Shown piece after piece: positions 1 to 8,381 of a stretch of DNA of 64,000 nt (the stretch's first letter is position 1; every line of letters begins with the position of its first letter). The stretch comes from CAUPWF01 sp036656795 (lineage in GTDB: Bacteria > Bacillota > Clostridia > Lachnospirales > Lachnospiraceae): assembly GCA_036656795.1 (NCBI GenBank), contig JAVXHR010000002.1, positions 62,001 through 126,000 on the forward strand, in the 5' to 3' direction. The notes under the pieces are model-generated. The model did no database searches. It was not told the DNA's origin and saw only the letters and a list, made by a program, of their open reading frames with translations. The translations under genes were made by a program, and so were the position numbers.

Positions 1-383
1 GACGCCATCGTTTGCTTCATATAAAGCGTTCCAAATCCATGCAATGCATCTGTTGCTTCTTGAAGTCGTAACCCGGCACAATCTATCAATCCAATAACCG
101 GTGCGCCCATCTTCATTGCCATATCATAAATAGCCGCTATTTTCTTTGCATGCATCTCACCAATTGCACCTTTTAACACTGTTGTGTCTTGACTATAGAC
201 ATAAACTAAATTGCCATCAATCACACCATATCCTGTAATCACTCCATCGGCCGGAGTTTCATTGGTTTGCATATTAAAATCAGTGCTTCGTGCTGTAATT
301 GCGCCACCGATTTCAACAAAACTTCCTGTATCAAGTAAATTCATTATTCTATCACTTGCTACATTTCCCGCTGTGTTACCCAT
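1..383 (-). CDS. Acyl-CoA carboxylase carboxyltransferase subunit (partial, N-terminal part)
   Basis: The first 127 residues of a biotin-dependent carboxyltransferase; the rest lies beyond the window edge. Family members move a carboxyl group between carboxybiotin and an acyl-CoA (acetyl-, propionyl- or methylmalonyl-CoA). The crotonase-like fold is recognisable from the segment MGAPVIGLIDCAGLRLQEA near residues 95-115, followed by LHGFG. The ATG at 381-383 has a GGAGGG ribosome site about 7 bases upstream and a good promoter at 442-470. It is separated from the preceding leuA fusion by a terminator, so it starts its own transcript. The acyl-CoA substrate, and whether the enzyme acts as a carboxylase or a decarboxylase, cannot be decided from this fragment. 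Confidence 0.85.
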   Translation of the reverse strand, partial: MGNTAGNVASDRIMNLLDTGSFVEIGGAITARSTDFNMQTNETPADGVITGYGVIDGNLVYVYSQDTTVLKGAIGEMHAKKIAAIYDMAMKMGAPVIGLIDCAGLRLQEATDALHGFGTLYMKQTMA

Positions 384-441
384 AATCTAGCCCTCCATCT
401 TTCTATATTTATAAAGTTAAATCAAATCTCTTCCAATATAT

Positions 442-470
442 ATTATACTTTTTTTTAGAAAAAAATTCAA
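442..470 (-). promoter_or_regulatory. Sigma-A type promoter of the carboxyltransferase gene
   Basis: On the minus strand, TTGAAT (465-470) is separated by 17 bases from TATAAT (442-447). It lies 59 bases upstream of the ATG and just after the leuA terminator. Confidence 0.7.
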
Positions 471-499
471 CCATTTATGTGATATTTGTTAAGTTTTTA

Positions 500-536
500 T
501 CAAATAAAACAAGTCGTCATTAGACGACCTGTTTAT
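500..536 (-). terminator. Rho-independent terminator of the leuA fusion gene
   Basis: The minus strand can fold GGTCGTC/GACGACTT-type arms around a TAAT loop, with extra ACA/TGT pairs at the base, followed by a T-rich stretch TTTTATTT. The hairpin begins directly after the TAA stop codon at 536-538. Confidence 0.75.
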
Positions 537-2530
537 TATGCTTGATTTCGATATTGCATTGGAGTTACCTGATAAGTCTTTTTGAACAAACGATTAAAAT
601 GTTCCACGTTCTGATAGCCAACAGAAAGTGCAATATTCTCAACAGTCATATTATTATTTTTAAGCATAATGCATGCTTTTTTCATACGAATTCCTTTTAA
701 AATCTCTCCAAATGTAGTACCTGATTTTTCCTTAATATATTTGGAAATATATGGTTTAGACAGAAAAAGCTTTTCTGATAATTCTTCCAAGGTTACCGAC
801 ATATAATGCACCTGTATATAATTCATAATAGTAAGTAACCGTTCATCTTGACATTGAGTTGTATCTGTAATTTCCTGTAATTTATTAACAGCCACAGCCA
901 ATGCATCAATTGAGGCTTTCATAATATCTTCATCAATGCCAACTCCCCAATAGTTTTTTTCATGACTGGTAATCCCTACATATGCAACTGCTTTGGATGT
1001 AGAACCAACTGTTAATGAATGTTCTTCATAGATTACAATATCAAAATTTACACCAAAATAATCTTTAATTGCATTGCTAATCGCATCTAAACGACCATTT
1101 CCCATACCAGAGATTGTACGCTTTTCATGTTTATAAATAATATGTGCTTCTGCAAAAATACCATCTGATTTTTTAAATTCAAAATCCTCCACTAAAAACG
1201 TTCCCGCTGTATGAATATAGTGTTCTTCAAATATATGATAAATCCATTCCGGTGTTAATTCTTTGTGAGCCTTATCCGAAACGTCTTTCACCGTATATCC
1301 TACTTCTTCTTTCATTTTTTCAGGAACACTAATTCCATAGTTTTGTTTTAAGATATAAGTGATTCCACCTTTTCCTGATTGACTGTTAATACGAATCACA
1401 TCTGAATCATATTCCCTACCCACATCTTTGGGATCAATCGGAAGATAAGGTACTGTCCAAATTTCTCGTTCTTGTGCTTCTCTCCAATTCATCCCCTTTG
1501 CAATGGCGTCTTGATGCGAACCTGAAAAAGCAGTAAAAACAAGATCTCCCGCATACGGTTGTCTTGCATACACTTTCATTCGAGTGAGTTTTTCATAAAT
1601 ATGACTTATTTCTCCAATATGTGAAAAATCAAGACCTGGATCCACTCCATGGGAATACATATTCATCGCAATCGTAATGATATCTGCATTGCCTGTACGT
1701 TCTCCATTACCAAATAATGTGCCTTCGATTCGATCAGCACCTGCTAAGATTCCTAATTCTGCATCACATACGCCACAGCCTCTGTCATTATGAGGATGTA
1801 AGCACAATATAACGCAATCTCTGTACTTTATATAATTATTAATATATTCCACTTGACTAGCAAATACATGTGGCATTGCATTTTCGACCGTAGTCGGAAT
1901 ATTAATAATGGCTTTTTGTTCTGTAGTAGGTTCCCAAATATCTAATACTGCATTACACACTTCCATTGCATAATCGACTTCCGTTCCAGGAAAACTTTCC
2001 GGACTGTACTGAAATGTGAAATTACCATCTGTTTCTTTTGCCAATGTTTTTAACAATCTTGCTCCATCTACCGCCATCTGTTTGATTTCTGATTTACTCT
2101 TTTTAAATACCTGCTCACGTTGTACAACAGATGTGGAATTATACAGATGTATCACTGCGTGGGGCGCACCCTTCACTGCATCAAATGTTTTTTTGATAAT
2201 GTGTTCTCTTGCCTGTGTTAGTACCTGTATTGTTACGTCATCTGGTATCATGTGTTGTTCTATAATTGTTCTGACAAATTGATATTCTGTTTCAGAAGCA
2301 GCTGGAAATCCAACTTCGATTTCTTTAAAACCAAGAGATACCAATAATTTGAAGAATTCAACTTTTTCCTCAATACTCATTGGTTCAATAAGTGCTTGAT
2401 TCCCATCTCTTAAATCTACACTACACCAGATAGGGGCATGGTCAATATAATCTTTTTTTGCCCATTCATAAGTAATCTTTGGTGGCATAAAATAACTTCT
2501 TTTATATTTTTCACAATGTTCCATATCCAT
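536..2530 (-). CDS. leuA: 2-isopropylmalate synthase fused to a C-terminal AraC-type DNA-binding domain
   Basis: 664 residues in one uninterrupted frame. Residues about 31-305 form the HMGL-like TIM barrel that condenses acetyl-CoA with 2-oxoisovalerate in the first committed step of leucine synthesis: metal-site loop DLRDGNQ (39-45), HPHNDRG (245-251) and GNGERTGN (274-281). Residues about 430-555 match the LeuA allosteric (leucine-binding) domain. A short linker leads to residues 562-664, a complete AraC/XylS double helix-turn-helix: first HTH around 578-603, second around 628-660, ending in the characteristic TPMQYR. The enzyme part alone has the usual length of the roughly 560-residue LeuA class, so the HTH is an addition. 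The start has AAGGAG upstream. No other leucine genes are adjacent. I infer a leucine-responsive enzyme that may also bind DNA; regulation of any gene is not shown by the sequence. Confidence 0.95.
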   Translation of the reverse strand: MDMEHCEKYKRSYFMPPKITYEWAKKDYIDHAPIWCSVDLRDGNQALIEPMSIEEKVEFFKLLVSLGFKEIEVGFPAASETEYQFVRTIIEQHMIPDDVTIQVLTQAREHIIKKTFDAVKGAPHAVIHLYNSTSVVQREQVFKKSKSEIKQMAVDGARLLKTLAKETDGNFTFQYSPESFPGTEVDYAMEVCNAVLDIWEPTTEQKAIINIPTTVENAMPHVFASQVEYINNYIKYRDCVILCLHPHNDRGCGVCDAELGILAGADRIEGTLFGNGERTGNADIITIAMNMYSHGVDPGLDFSHIGEISHIYEKLTRMKVYARQPYAGDLVFTAFSGSHQDAIAKGMNWREAQEREIWTVPYLPIDPKDVGREYDSDVIRINSQSGKGGITYILKQNYGISVPEKMKEEVGYTVKDVSDKAHKELTPEWIYHIFEEHYIHTAGTFLVEDFEFKKSDGIFAEAHIIYKHEKRTISGMGNGRLDAISNAIKDYFGVNFDIVIYEEHSLTVGSTSKAVAYVGITSHEKNYWGVGIDEDIMKASIDALAVAVNKLQEITDTTQCQDERLLTIMNYIQVHYMSVTLEELSEKLFLSKPYISKYIKEKSGTTFGEILKGIRMKKACIMLKNNNMTVENIALSVGYQNVEHFNRLFKKTYQVTPMQYRNQA

Positions 2531-2545
2531 TCTCCTTCGTTACAA

Positions 2546-2566
2546 GATATAATAATTATCAATATC
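2546..2566. promoter_or_regulatory. AT-rich imperfect palindrome in the leuA leader (candidate operator)
   Basis: GATAT and ATATC arms flank the self-complementary core ATAATTAT. The element lies between the predicted transcription start and the ribosome site of the leuA-AraC fusion, a place where a bound protein could block expression. Its function as an operator is inference; AT-rich DNA forms such elements by chance. Confidence 0.25.
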
Positions 2567-2587
2567 CTTGTTCTTTTTTATCATATT

Positions 2588-2617
2588 ATCATATCAGTTT
2601 CAAAATTAACAGTGCAA
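2588..2617 (-). promoter_or_regulatory. Promoter of the leuA-AraC fusion gene
   Basis: TTGCAC (2612-2617), an 18-base spacer and TATGAT (2588-2593) on the minus strand, between the carboxypeptidase stop and the leuA start. No T-box or leader peptide with leucine codons was seen in this short leader. Confidence 0.5.
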
Positions 2618-2629
2618 TATTTATCATTA

Positions 2630-3838
2630 TTATTGATATATATTAACATTCATTACAAATATATGTATGATTTTTTTTAAACACCAGGGAAAGTCTATTT
2701 TTTTCACCTCTTCAATTGCTATTACTTTTCGTACATTCCACACCCTACCATCTAAAAGATATTCTATAGTCCCTACAATTTCTCCCTTTTTTACAGGTGC
2801 ATCTAACTGCTTGGGAATATGATACTTCACTTGAAACTGTTCTTGTTCCTTTAACAATACTCCCTGGGACAGTTTTTTTCCATTTTCCACTGCGATTTTC
2901 ACCTTGATTTTTTTTTCTTTATACTGATTAGAAACACCATTATTTACTATAATATCTTCCAATTGTTTCTCTTGAAGTGGAATCATTGCATAACGTTTTA
3001 ATTGATAATTTCTCAATCCATACTCCATTAATTTCTTTGTATCTTCCCATTTATAATTCCTATGATTAGGCCAACCACAGGCTAATAATGCCACAATATA
3101 TGTTCTCCCATCTTGACGAAGTGCTCCAACATAACAATATCCGGCATCTCCGGTAAATCCTGTCTTTCCTGTAAAAGCTCCCTCCATCATGGTCAAGAAC
3201 GCATTGTGATTATTGCATAGATAGTGTTGACTCTTGTCTATACTTGCAAACTGATAATTTGCACACCCTGTGATTTCAATAAATTCTTTACTCTTAGGAG
3301 ATTTCTGAATACAGTATCGCATAATAGTCGCTAAGTCAATTGCTGTTGTTGCATGAATTCCGTCTTTGTCAAAACCATCTAATCCATTTGGTGTTACAAA
3401 ATGTGTATGATCACACCCAATATCTTTCGCCTTTTGATTCATCTTTTTGGCAAACTCTTGCACTGTACCTCCAATATGTTCTGCCACTGCCACTGTACTG
3501 TCATTATGAGATTCCAGCATCATAGAATAGAGTAAATCTTTTAAATAGAATTCTTGATTCGGATACATTCCAAGATGAACTTTGGGTTGTGACACAGCGT
3601 AGTCACTGACAGATACAATGTCCTCGAGATTTCCTTGTTCCAGTGCCAGAATACAAGTCATAATCTTTGTAGTACTTGCCATAGGATGCATTTCATTTGC
3701 ATTTTTTTCAAATAAAACGCGCCCACTAACTGCATCTATTAACACAGCTGAACGGGCGTACAATTCTTGCGGTATTTCTTGTGCATAAGTTGGAAAATCA
3801 ATACATATCACAAGCAAACATATTATAAACTTCTTCAT
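2630..3838 (-). CDS. D-alanyl-D-alanine carboxypeptidase (PBP5/DacF type)
   Basis: Secreted or membrane-attached serine peptidase that trims the terminal D-Ala from peptidoglycan pentapeptides. It has an N-terminal signal segment (MKKFIICLLVICI), the active-site STTK motif, the second motif SHN and the third motif KTG inside FTGKTGFTG. A C-terminal beta domain and a short amphipathic tail follow, as in PBP5 relatives that sit on the outer face of the membrane. The longer reading frame begins at 3850 with MCIA, but an AAAGGGA site abuts that ATG, so the ATG at 3836-3838, giving a normal MKK signal peptide, is preferred. It follows scpB, a common clostridial order (scpA-scpB-dac). A second paralogue lies at 7084-8253. 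It could be sporulation-linked like DacF, but nothing here proves that. Confidence 0.9.
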   Translation of the reverse strand: MKKFIICLLVICIDFPTYAQEIPQELYARSAVLIDAVSGRVLFEKNANEMHPMASTTKIMTCILALEQGNLEDIVSVSDYAVSQPKVHLGMYPNQEFYLKDLLYSMMLESHNDSTVAVAEHIGGTVQEFAKKMNQKAKDIGCDHTHFVTPNGLDGFDKDGIHATTAIDLATIMRYCIQKSPKSKEFIEITGCANYQFASIDKSQHYLCNNHNAFLTMMEGAFTGKTGFTGDAGYCYVGALRQDGRTYIVALLACGWPNHRNYKWEDTKKLMEYGLRNYQLKRYAMIPLQEKQLEDIIVNNGVSNQYKEKKIKVKIAVENGKKLSQGVLLKEQEQFQVKYHIPKQLDAPVKKGEIVGTIEYLLDGRVWNVRKVIAIEEVKKIDFPWCLKKIIHIFVMNVNIYQ

Positions 3839-3889
3839 AGCAATACACATTCCCTTTATACTTTTCTAAGTATATGCGAATGGCTTTCA

Positions 3890-4459
3890 TTATATTTCTA
3901 ATTTTAATTGTGCCTCATCCTCCGCTTGTGCCTTAAAATCAGCAACTTGTTCTTGATTCAAACTTGGTAATTCCTCTATTGATTTAATACCAAATCTCCG
4001 AAGGAATTCTTCCGTTGTACCAAACAACAATGGACGCCCCGGTGCCTCAAGTCTTCCACGTTCACACACCAAGTTGTATTCCACTAATTTATTAACAGCA
4101 TGATCGCTTTTGACACCACGTATCTTTTCAATCTCCAGCTTAGTCACCGGTTGTTTATAAGCAATAATAGATAATGTTTCCAACAAAACATCTGTCAGTA
4201 CATATTTTTTTGGTTGCTTTGCAATACGGATCAGATAATCATACATCTCCAACTTAGTACACATCTGAAAAGAATGTTCCAATTCAATAATACGAATCCC
4301 TCTGTTTTGCTGTTCGTAGCGATCCATCATATTATGTATTATCTTATATGTAGTAGCTTCATCATGTTCTATGGCTGCCGCAATCTTACTGACTTCTACT
4401 GATTCGCCCATTGTAAATAAAATCGCTTCTATAATGCCCTCTAACTTCTCAATTTCCAC
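3890..4459 (-). CDS. scpB: Segregation and condensation protein B
   Basis: Winged-helix subunit of the SMC-ScpAB condensin complex that organises and separates the chromosome. 189 residues, normal for the family, with the characteristic stretches ILFTMGE near the N-terminus, the central ETLSIIAYKQPVT, IRGVKSDHAVNKL and LFGTTEEFLRRFG. The start is a GTG at 4457-4459 with AAGGAG six bases upstream. It lies 32 bases after scpA and is cotranscribed with it, so the two partners are made together. Confidence 0.95.
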   Translation of the reverse strand: MEIEKLEGIIEAILFTMGESVEVSKIAAAIEHDEATTYKIIHNMMDRYEQQNRGIRIIELEHSFQMCTKLEMYDYLIRIAKQPKKYVLTDVLLETLSIIAYKQPVTKLEIEKIRGVKSDHAVNKLVEYNLVCERGRLEAPGRPLLFGTTEEFLRRFGIKSIEELPSLNQEQVADFKAQAEDEAQLKLEI

Positions 4460-4491
4460 CGCGTTCTCCTTGTCTGTATTTTTCTATATTT

Positions 4492-5235
4492 TTATTTATT
4501 TGAAACAATCATAATATCATCAAAGGTATGTTCTTGTTCTATTAAGATAGTTCCAACTTTCATCAATTCTAGAATTGCTAAAAAAGTTACCACTACCTCC
4601 ATCTTAGAATGCTTTGTTTCTAATAATTCACGAAAACTAAATCGTGCATGCTCCACTGCATAATTTTCTATAAACAACAACATATGCGGCAGATTTACTT
4701 CTTCTTTTTCAATTTGTCCAAACTTGCTCCTCACTTGATCCACCATATCATCCTGGCGTTTTATAATATCTTGAAAAATACTGTTCAATCTAGCTAATGT
4801 GACATTTGATAACAATTCTTCCATATTAATAGGTTCTACATATTCACTGACTTCCTCCGGTATCGTCGGTTGTTTAAACAAGACATGTTCTCCCTCTACT
4901 TGCCGATCGCGCAACTCATAGGACATATACTTGTACACCTTATATTGTAACAATTGTTCTACTAATTCCAGTCTTGGATCTTCTACTTCTCCATCTGAAT
5001 CTACTTCTTTAGGTAATAGCATCTTGCATTTTATATCCAATAATGTAGCTGCCATTAGTAAAAATTCGCTCATAATGTTGAGGTCTTTCTTGCCCATTTC
5101 ACGAATATAGTCCATATATTGATTTGTAATATCCACAATTGGAATATCATAGATATCTATTTTATCTTTATCAATTAGATGTAGCAATAAATCCAACGGT
5201 CCTTCAAAAGCCTGTAATTTTACCGGTATCCCCAT
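4492..5235 (-). CDS. scpA: Segregation and condensation protein A
   Basis: Kleisin subunit that bridges the SMC heads and carries ScpB. 247 residues, with the family signature FEGPLDLLLHLI at residues 9-20, an N-terminal helical domain (DIPIVDITNQY), an acidic middle and a C-terminal winged helix (VVTFLAILELMK). AAGGA precedes the ATG. It has its own promoter at 5283-5311, whose -35 box overlaps the stop codon of the phosphoesterase upstream. Confidence 0.95.
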   Translation of the reverse strand: MGIPVKLQAFEGPLDLLLHLIDKDKIDIYDIPIVDITNQYMDYIREMGKKDLNIMSEFLLMAATLLDIKCKMLLPKEVDSDGEVEDPRLELVEQLLQYKVYKYMSYELRDRQVEGEHVLFKQPTIPEEVSEYVEPINMEELLSNVTLARLNSIFQDIIKRQDDMVDQVRSKFGQIEKEEVNLPHMLLFIENYAVEHARFSFRELLETKHSKMEVVVTFLAILELMKVGTILIEQEHTFDDIMIVSNK

Positions 5236-5282
5236 AATCTCTTCCTTTTTAGATGTTTTTAGATATTCTTATGTTTTCTAAT

Positions 5283-5311
5283 AGTATACGTGAATTTTTA
5301 AATTTTCACAA
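5283..5311 (-). promoter_or_regulatory. Promoter of scpA-scpB
   Basis: TTGTGA (5306-5311), a 17-base spacer and TATACT (5283-5288) on the minus strand; the -35 box overlaps the stop codon of the upstream gene. Confidence 0.6.
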
Positions 5312-6190
5312 GTGTACTACAACAATCTCTGCCGGATTAAACAATCGTATATTAACCGTATGTGTCCCAAGTCCTTTGCTTATTACAACCCACATGTTTT
5401 CTTCCCGATGTAGTTCGCCGGAATACTTTGGGAAAAGATGAGCCTGTGGTGTAATTACTCCTCGAAATCCCGGGATACGAATAATACCCCCGTGAAGATG
5501 CCCCGATACGACCATATCAGCGCCCCATTCTTTATATGTTGCTGTAAAAGTCGGACTATGCGAGACCAACAGATTATAGTAGTCTGTATTTGCTATTCCA
5601 ATGCGTTGCTTTACTTCTGATAATGAAAATGGTTTCCCCTTGCCTCTACAATAATCAGAAAGAGGTAACTCAATTCCTGTGATTATAATCGGAATATTAT
5701 CTAAATATATTTTCTTAGAATCATTATTTAAAAACACAACACCATATGCCTCTAATTCTTTTTGATATTCTTGATAGCTTTCTTCTGCTTGTTTTGATTT
5801 TTCTTTAAATCTTTGTTCATGATTTCCATTCGTATAATATACAGGGCAAATATCCGGCAACTGTGCAACAAAATCAAATGTCGTCTGGTAAGAACTTTGT
5901 AGATCTCCAATAATCATATCTCCTGCAATTATTATAATATCCGGTTGTATGTTCCTAATTGCATCAACTAATTTCTGATTTTTCACTCCATATACATGAT
6001 TGTGCAAATCACTTAATACAACCATTTTTTTATCTTTCTTAAGCATCTGTAATTTAGAAGAATGAGCCACGTAATGGGTTACACGAAAGGAATGTAATTC
6101 ACGCATATTTTCCAATAATCCCACAAATATGAAGATGCATATAAACACAATTAGTAAACTCACTTTTATCAACTTCCTTTCTTCCCACAT
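5306..6190 (-). CDS. Membrane-anchored calcineurin-like metallophosphoesterase (YkuE-like)
   Basis: 294 residues. An N-terminal hydrophobic segment (about residues 9-25) should anchor the protein with the enzyme domain outside or near the membrane. The dinuclear metal site is complete: SDLHNH, GDMI, GNHE, SHSP and GHLHGG in the usual order and spacing. Relatives such as YkuE hydrolyse phosphoesters; the physiological substrate here is unknown. It lies 24 bases downstream of the HAD phosphatase and probably shares its promoter. The ribosome site before the ATG is poor (AAGG about 14 bases away), so the exact start is less certain. Confidence 0.85.
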   Translation of the reverse strand: MWEERKLIKVSLLIVFICIFIFVGLLENMRELHSFRVTHYVAHSSKLQMLKKDKKMVVLSDLHNHVYGVKNQKLVDAIRNIQPDIIIIAGDMIIGDLQSSYQTTFDFVAQLPDICPVYYTNGNHEQRFKEKSKQAEESYQEYQKELEAYGVVFLNNDSKKIYLDNIPIIITGIELPLSDYCRGKGKPFSLSEVKQRIGIANTDYYNLLVSHSPTFTATYKEWGADMVVSGHLHGGIIRIPGFRGVITPQAHLFPKYSGELHREENMWVVISKGLGTHTVNIRLFNPAEIVVVHL

Positions 6191-6214
6191 AACAACGTGT
6201 GAGCCTTCATATTC

Positions 6215-7015
6215 TTATCCTTGCTGACTCAGATATGCTTTATATAGGTCTTCAATCGTATCATATTGATAGGTTGGTGGATATTCTGTTGTTTTCACAT
6301 CTTCTTTTGTCGCCTCTCCTGTATAAACTACTGCTGTTTCCACGCCGGCATTGATGCCACATGCGATATCCGTATAGAGACGATCTCCCACTACAATAGT
6401 ATCTTCATTCGTTCCACCTACCTGCTCCATACATAATCTTACAATCTCTTTATTGGGCTTTCCAATAAAAGTAGGTGTTCTTCCCACCGTACAATTGATT
6501 AATTGACAGATAGAGCCACAATCAGGCATAAATCCATATCCGGTAGGGCAACAATAATCCGGATTAGTTCCAATATAGTCTACATGCTTCCGGAATAACA
6601 ATTCACAGGCAATCTCCAATTTTTCATAACGCAAAGTTGTATCAAATCCAATCACCACGCAAGCAACTGCATCTGTAACTTCGTCTACTACATGAATCCC
6701 ACATCTTCGCATCTCTTCAACAAGCGATGGTGTTCCAAGAACATAGATACTTTGATCCGGATAATTTTGAAGAAGATGTAAACACGTAGCATAAGACGCG
6801 GTTACAAACTGTTCCTCATATGTAACAATTCCCCACTGCTTAAACTTGTCCACATAATCCCTTCTACTTTTCGTAGAATTATTTGTAATATAAAAAACAT
6901 GTCCACCTGTGCGTTCAATGTATGCAAGAAACTCTTTTGTACCTTGATATAATGTTGAATCAACGGCTAATGTTCCATCGATATCAAACAAGAAATTTTT
7001 TTTATTTTTTAACAT
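6215..7015 (-). CDS. HAD-IIA family sugar-phosphatase (NagD-like)
   Basis: 266 residues. It has the HAD motifs FDIDGTL (I, nucleophile and acid Asp), TNNSTKSR (II) and GKPNKE followed by VGDRLYTDI (III/IV). The C2a-type cap between motifs II and III defines subfamily IIA, whose members (NagD, AraL, YutF) dephosphorylate sugar phosphates or nucleotides. AAGGAG precedes the ATG. It is the first gene of a transcript that runs into the metallophosphoesterase, giving two hydrolases together. The substrate cannot be read from the sequence. Confidence 0.88.
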   Translation of the reverse strand: MLKNKKNFLFDIDGTLAVDSTLYQGTKEFLAYIERTGGHVFYITNNSTKSRRDYVDKFKQWGIVTYEEQFVTASYATCLHLLQNYPDQSIYVLGTPSLVEEMRRCGIHVVDEVTDAVACVVIGFDTTLRYEKLEIACELLFRKHVDYIGTNPDYCCPTGYGFMPDCGSICQLINCTVGRTPTFIGKPNKEIVRLCMEQVGGTNEDTIVVGDRLYTDIACGINAGVETAVVYTGEATKEDVKTTEYPPTYQYDTIEDLYKAYLSQQG

Positions 7016-7046
7016 CTGTATTTCTCCTTGTACGTAACCTTCTGTT

Positions 7047-7075
7047 ATTATATATTTTTTTCTATTGCATTACAA
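7047..7075 (-). promoter_or_regulatory. Promoter of the HAD phosphatase gene
   Basis: TTGTAA (7070-7075), 17 bases, TATAAT (7047-7052) on the minus strand, directly after the carboxypeptidase stop. Confidence 0.7.
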
Positions 7076-7083
7076 CCGATTCT

Positions 7084-8253
7084 TTATAGCATGATTACTT
7101 TAAGTATCTGAATTAAAGCCTTTTGAAAATCCATTTTATCGACAGTTTCTTTTGCTAACAATAACGCTGTTCCTATTTCATTATTATTAAGATAATAATG
7201 AAGCTTTCCAACAACATCACCTTGCTTTACTGGTGCTATCAGTCTTTTCTTTAATACTGCTTTTTTAATAATGGCATTTGTATCTTGACCTTTGGTATCT
7301 ATATATGTAAATCTTTCTTTGCATTCAATAGAAATAGAGTCTTTCTCCCCACACGCTATGGGTTTATGTTGCAGTTTATATGGTTCTTCATCAACGTATT
7401 TTTTACATTTCCCAAATCCATAATTTAACAATGTTGTAGCATCTGTAAATCGTATTTTATAATCAGGCGCCGCCATAATTACAGCAATTAACTCCATATC
7501 ATCTTTTTTAGCAGTTGCCGAAACACAATACTTCGCCTTACTGGTAGAACCAGTTTTTAAACCGGTAGCATATTCATATTGACGCACTAATTTATTTGTA
7601 TTTGTTAATCCAAATTTTGTCGTTCCTTTTTTAGTAACATGTGTAATATCCTCCATCCAAATGGTTGAATATGCCTCATATTGTGGATATTTTGTAATCA
7701 ATTCTTTGGACATCAATGCAATATCATGAGCTGTAGTAAGATGTTGATTTGCATCAAGTCCATTGCAATTTTCAAAATGGGTGTCTACCATACCTAGTTC
7801 TTTTCCCCGTTGATTCATTTTATTTACAAATTCTTTCTCATCTCCACAGATATATTCTGCCATTGCCACACAGGCATCATTGGCACTTGCAACCGCGATA
7901 CATTTAATCATCGTATCTACTACTTGTGTCTCCCCTGGTTCCAAAAAGACTTGAGACCCTCCCATAGATGCTGCATATTCAGATACGGTAACCGAATCTT
8001 CTAAACTGATTTTTCTTTCATGTATCGCATCAAATATAAGCAGTAATGTCATAATCTTTGTTACACTTGCCGGTGCTAATTTTTTATTTGCATTTTTTTC
8101 AAATATAATTTGCCCCGTAGATGCCTCCATTAAAATTGCAGATTCTGCACTCACTGTAATTTCTTGCGTTTTCTGTTCTTTTGGAACTCCTTGTGCGTAT
8201 ACTGTTGTTCCACAGATGCAAATACATAATAAAGTCACTAGAATTTGTTTCAT
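7084..8253 (-). CDS. D-alanyl-D-alanine carboxypeptidase, second paralogue
   Basis: 389 residues with a cleavable signal peptide (MKQILVTLLCICICGTTVYAQG). Penicillin-binding motifs: SVTK (active-site Ser), SAND (second motif) and KTGS (third motif). A C-terminal beta-sandwich domain and hydrophobic tail resemble PBP5-type carboxypeptidases that regulate peptidoglycan crosslinking. It differs clearly from the copy at 2630-3838 (SAN rather than SHN, different tail), so this is an old paralogous pair, not a recent duplication. AAGGAG precedes the ATG; a TATAAT -10 box (8286-8291) lies upstream without a clear -35. Confidence 0.92.
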   Translation of the reverse strand: MKQILVTLLCICICGTTVYAQGVPKEQKTQEITVSAESAILMEASTGQIIFEKNANKKLAPASVTKIMTLLLIFDAIHERKISLEDSVTVSEYAASMGGSQVFLEPGETQVVDTMIKCIAVASANDACVAMAEYICGDEKEFVNKMNQRGKELGMVDTHFENCNGLDANQHLTTAHDIALMSKELITKYPQYEAYSTIWMEDITHVTKKGTTKFGLTNTNKLVRQYEYATGLKTGSTSKAKYCVSATAKKDDMELIAVIMAAPDYKIRFTDATTLLNYGFGKCKKYVDEEPYKLQHKPIACGEKDSISIECKERFTYIDTKGQDTNAIIKKAVLKKRLIAPVKQGDVVGKLHYYLNNNEIGTALLLAKETVDKMDFQKALIQILKVIML

Positions 8254-8321
8254 ACAGTAACTCCTTTATTGGATATTCTATTACCATTATAATGAAACAA
8301 TTGTGAAATTATGTATTTGGT

Positions 8322-8358
8322 CACAAAAAAGAACCATCTTTCAACGGTTCTTTTTAAC
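8322..8358 (-). terminator. Terminator after the CmpB-like gene
   Basis: A ten-base arm AAAAAGAACC pairs with GGTTCTTTTT around a 10-base loop, with a T-run on the minus-strand 3' side. It is also symmetrical enough to act on the plus strand. Confidence 0.8.
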
Positions 8359-8381
8359 TTCTTTATTAACTACTGCCTCAA

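Noticed and set aside
2531..2629. Leucine attenuator or T-box before leuA
   Set aside because: The 99-base gap has no leucine-rich leader peptide and no T-box sequence.
8099..8287. Small minus-strand frame overlapping the second carboxypeptidase gene
   Set aside because: The carboxypeptidase frame at this place contains signal peptide and active-site motifs; this one has none.
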